In this document: positions 6,484-6,731 of the stretch, one piece after another | How positions within the stretch are numbered: the stretch's first letter is position 1 | How the letters are laid out: every line of letters starts with the position of its first letter | Assembly: GCA_900545625.1 (NCBI GenBank) | Contig: UQZS01000079.1 | Coordinates: forward strand, 1-6,731 | DNA length: 6,731 nucleotides | Direction: 5' to 3' | Origin: an uncultured Oscillospiraceae bacterium | GTDB lineage: Bacteria > Bacillota > Clostridia > Oscillospirales > Acutalibacteraceae | Notes under the pieces: model-generated | What the model saw: the letters and a program-made list of their open reading frames with translations, nothing else | Database searches by the model: none | What the model was told of the DNA's origin: nothing | Translations under genes and position numbers: made by a program

Positions 6484-6731
6484 AGCCTGTTCCGAGCCGG
6501 TGATCTGCTGGCGACCTCTGCCCCCACAGGCGAGGACGGCGCGGTCGTGTTCGACTGCGACCTGCCCATGCAGGATGCCCGCTATGGTGAAACCGATAAG
6601 CAGAACAGCGGACGGTACATCATCCGTGAACTGCGAGCGCCCACCGGCTACTTCCTGAATGAGGAGCCGATGGAGTTCATCTTTACCTACACCGGGGCCA
6701 AAGTCCAGGTGCTGGAAAGTGTGTGCAAGAA
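6481..6731 (+). CDS. SpaA/Cna-B-type surface protein, internal fragment
   Basis: The frame continued from dapF encodes DSLFRAGDLLATSAPTGEDG, then AVVFDCDLPMQDARYGETDK, then YIIRELRAPTGYFLNEEP and MEFIFTYTGAKVQVLES to the window edge. T-G-E-D-G-x-A-V-F-x-C-D-L-P followed by Y-x-I-x-E-L-x-A-P-T-G-Y is the pattern of SpaA/prealbumin-like (Cna B-type) repeats of cell-wall-anchored pilin or adhesin proteins, often encoded on conjugative elements in gut Clostridia. The Y-x-I-x-E-L-x-A-P-x-G-Y end usually carries the E of intramolecular isopeptide chemistry. There is no signal peptide, sortase signal or stop in view, because this is an internal fragment open at the right edge. It has no start of its own and is joined in frame to dapF, so it is not evidence for a real surface-protein gene at this locus. 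Confidence 0.72.

Noticed and set aside
6286..6731. A novel bifunctional DapF-adhesin fusion protein
   Set aside because: The join lies in a peptide shared by both families, removes the DapF active site, and mixes a cytoplasmic enzyme with an extracellular domain without a secretion signal; a chimera is far simpler.

Overview
The window looks like a chromosomal stretch of a GC-rich Clostridia-type Bacillota, probably a gut Oscillospirales or Christensenellales relative. This is inferred from the housekeeping proteins, the parB-serS neighbourhood, and spacers filled with the palindromic repeats common in such genomes. No species can be named from sequence alone.

The core (about 203 to 6480) is ordinary housekeeping DNA, all on the + strand: the C-terminal end of ParB, serS (seryl-tRNA synthetase) with a strong intrinsic terminator, an 820-base repeat-filled spacer, then a clear sigma-70/SigA-type promoter driving guaB (IMP dehydrogenase) and glyA (serine hydroxymethyltransferase), which lie 33 bases apart. 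Next come a small ANTAR-domain regulator with a degenerate receiver domain, a second repeat-filled spacer, and the first 65 codons of dapF (diaminopimelate epimerase). GlyA supplies glycine and one-carbon units for purine synthesis and GuaB commits IMP to guanine nucleotides, so those two make a sensible metabolic pair.

Both ends appear to be foreign joins. At the left, bases 2 to about 214 read on the - strand as part of a COG2509-type FAD-dependent oxidoreductase, running head-on into ParB coding sequence at a short inverted repeat. At the right, the dapF reading frame changes within the peptide DIYNADG into a SpaA/Cna-B surface-protein domain. That peptide occurs in both families, so a shared-word misassembly or chimeric molecule is the simplest explanation. 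A reader should not treat either end as real gene order without read support.

The two spacers (1685-2506 and 5926-6285) hold no credible genes. They hold at least four copies of a structured repeat: a conserved hairpin, then a second hairpin whose sequence differs between copies but mostly stays self-complementary, then a purine tail GGGAGAGA(AA). The copies form a divergent pair in the first spacer and a convergent pair in the second. I found no phage, CRISPR, toxin-antitoxin or defence system, and no convincing new multi-gene system; the repeat family and the degenerate-receiver ANTAR protein are the most interesting biology here.
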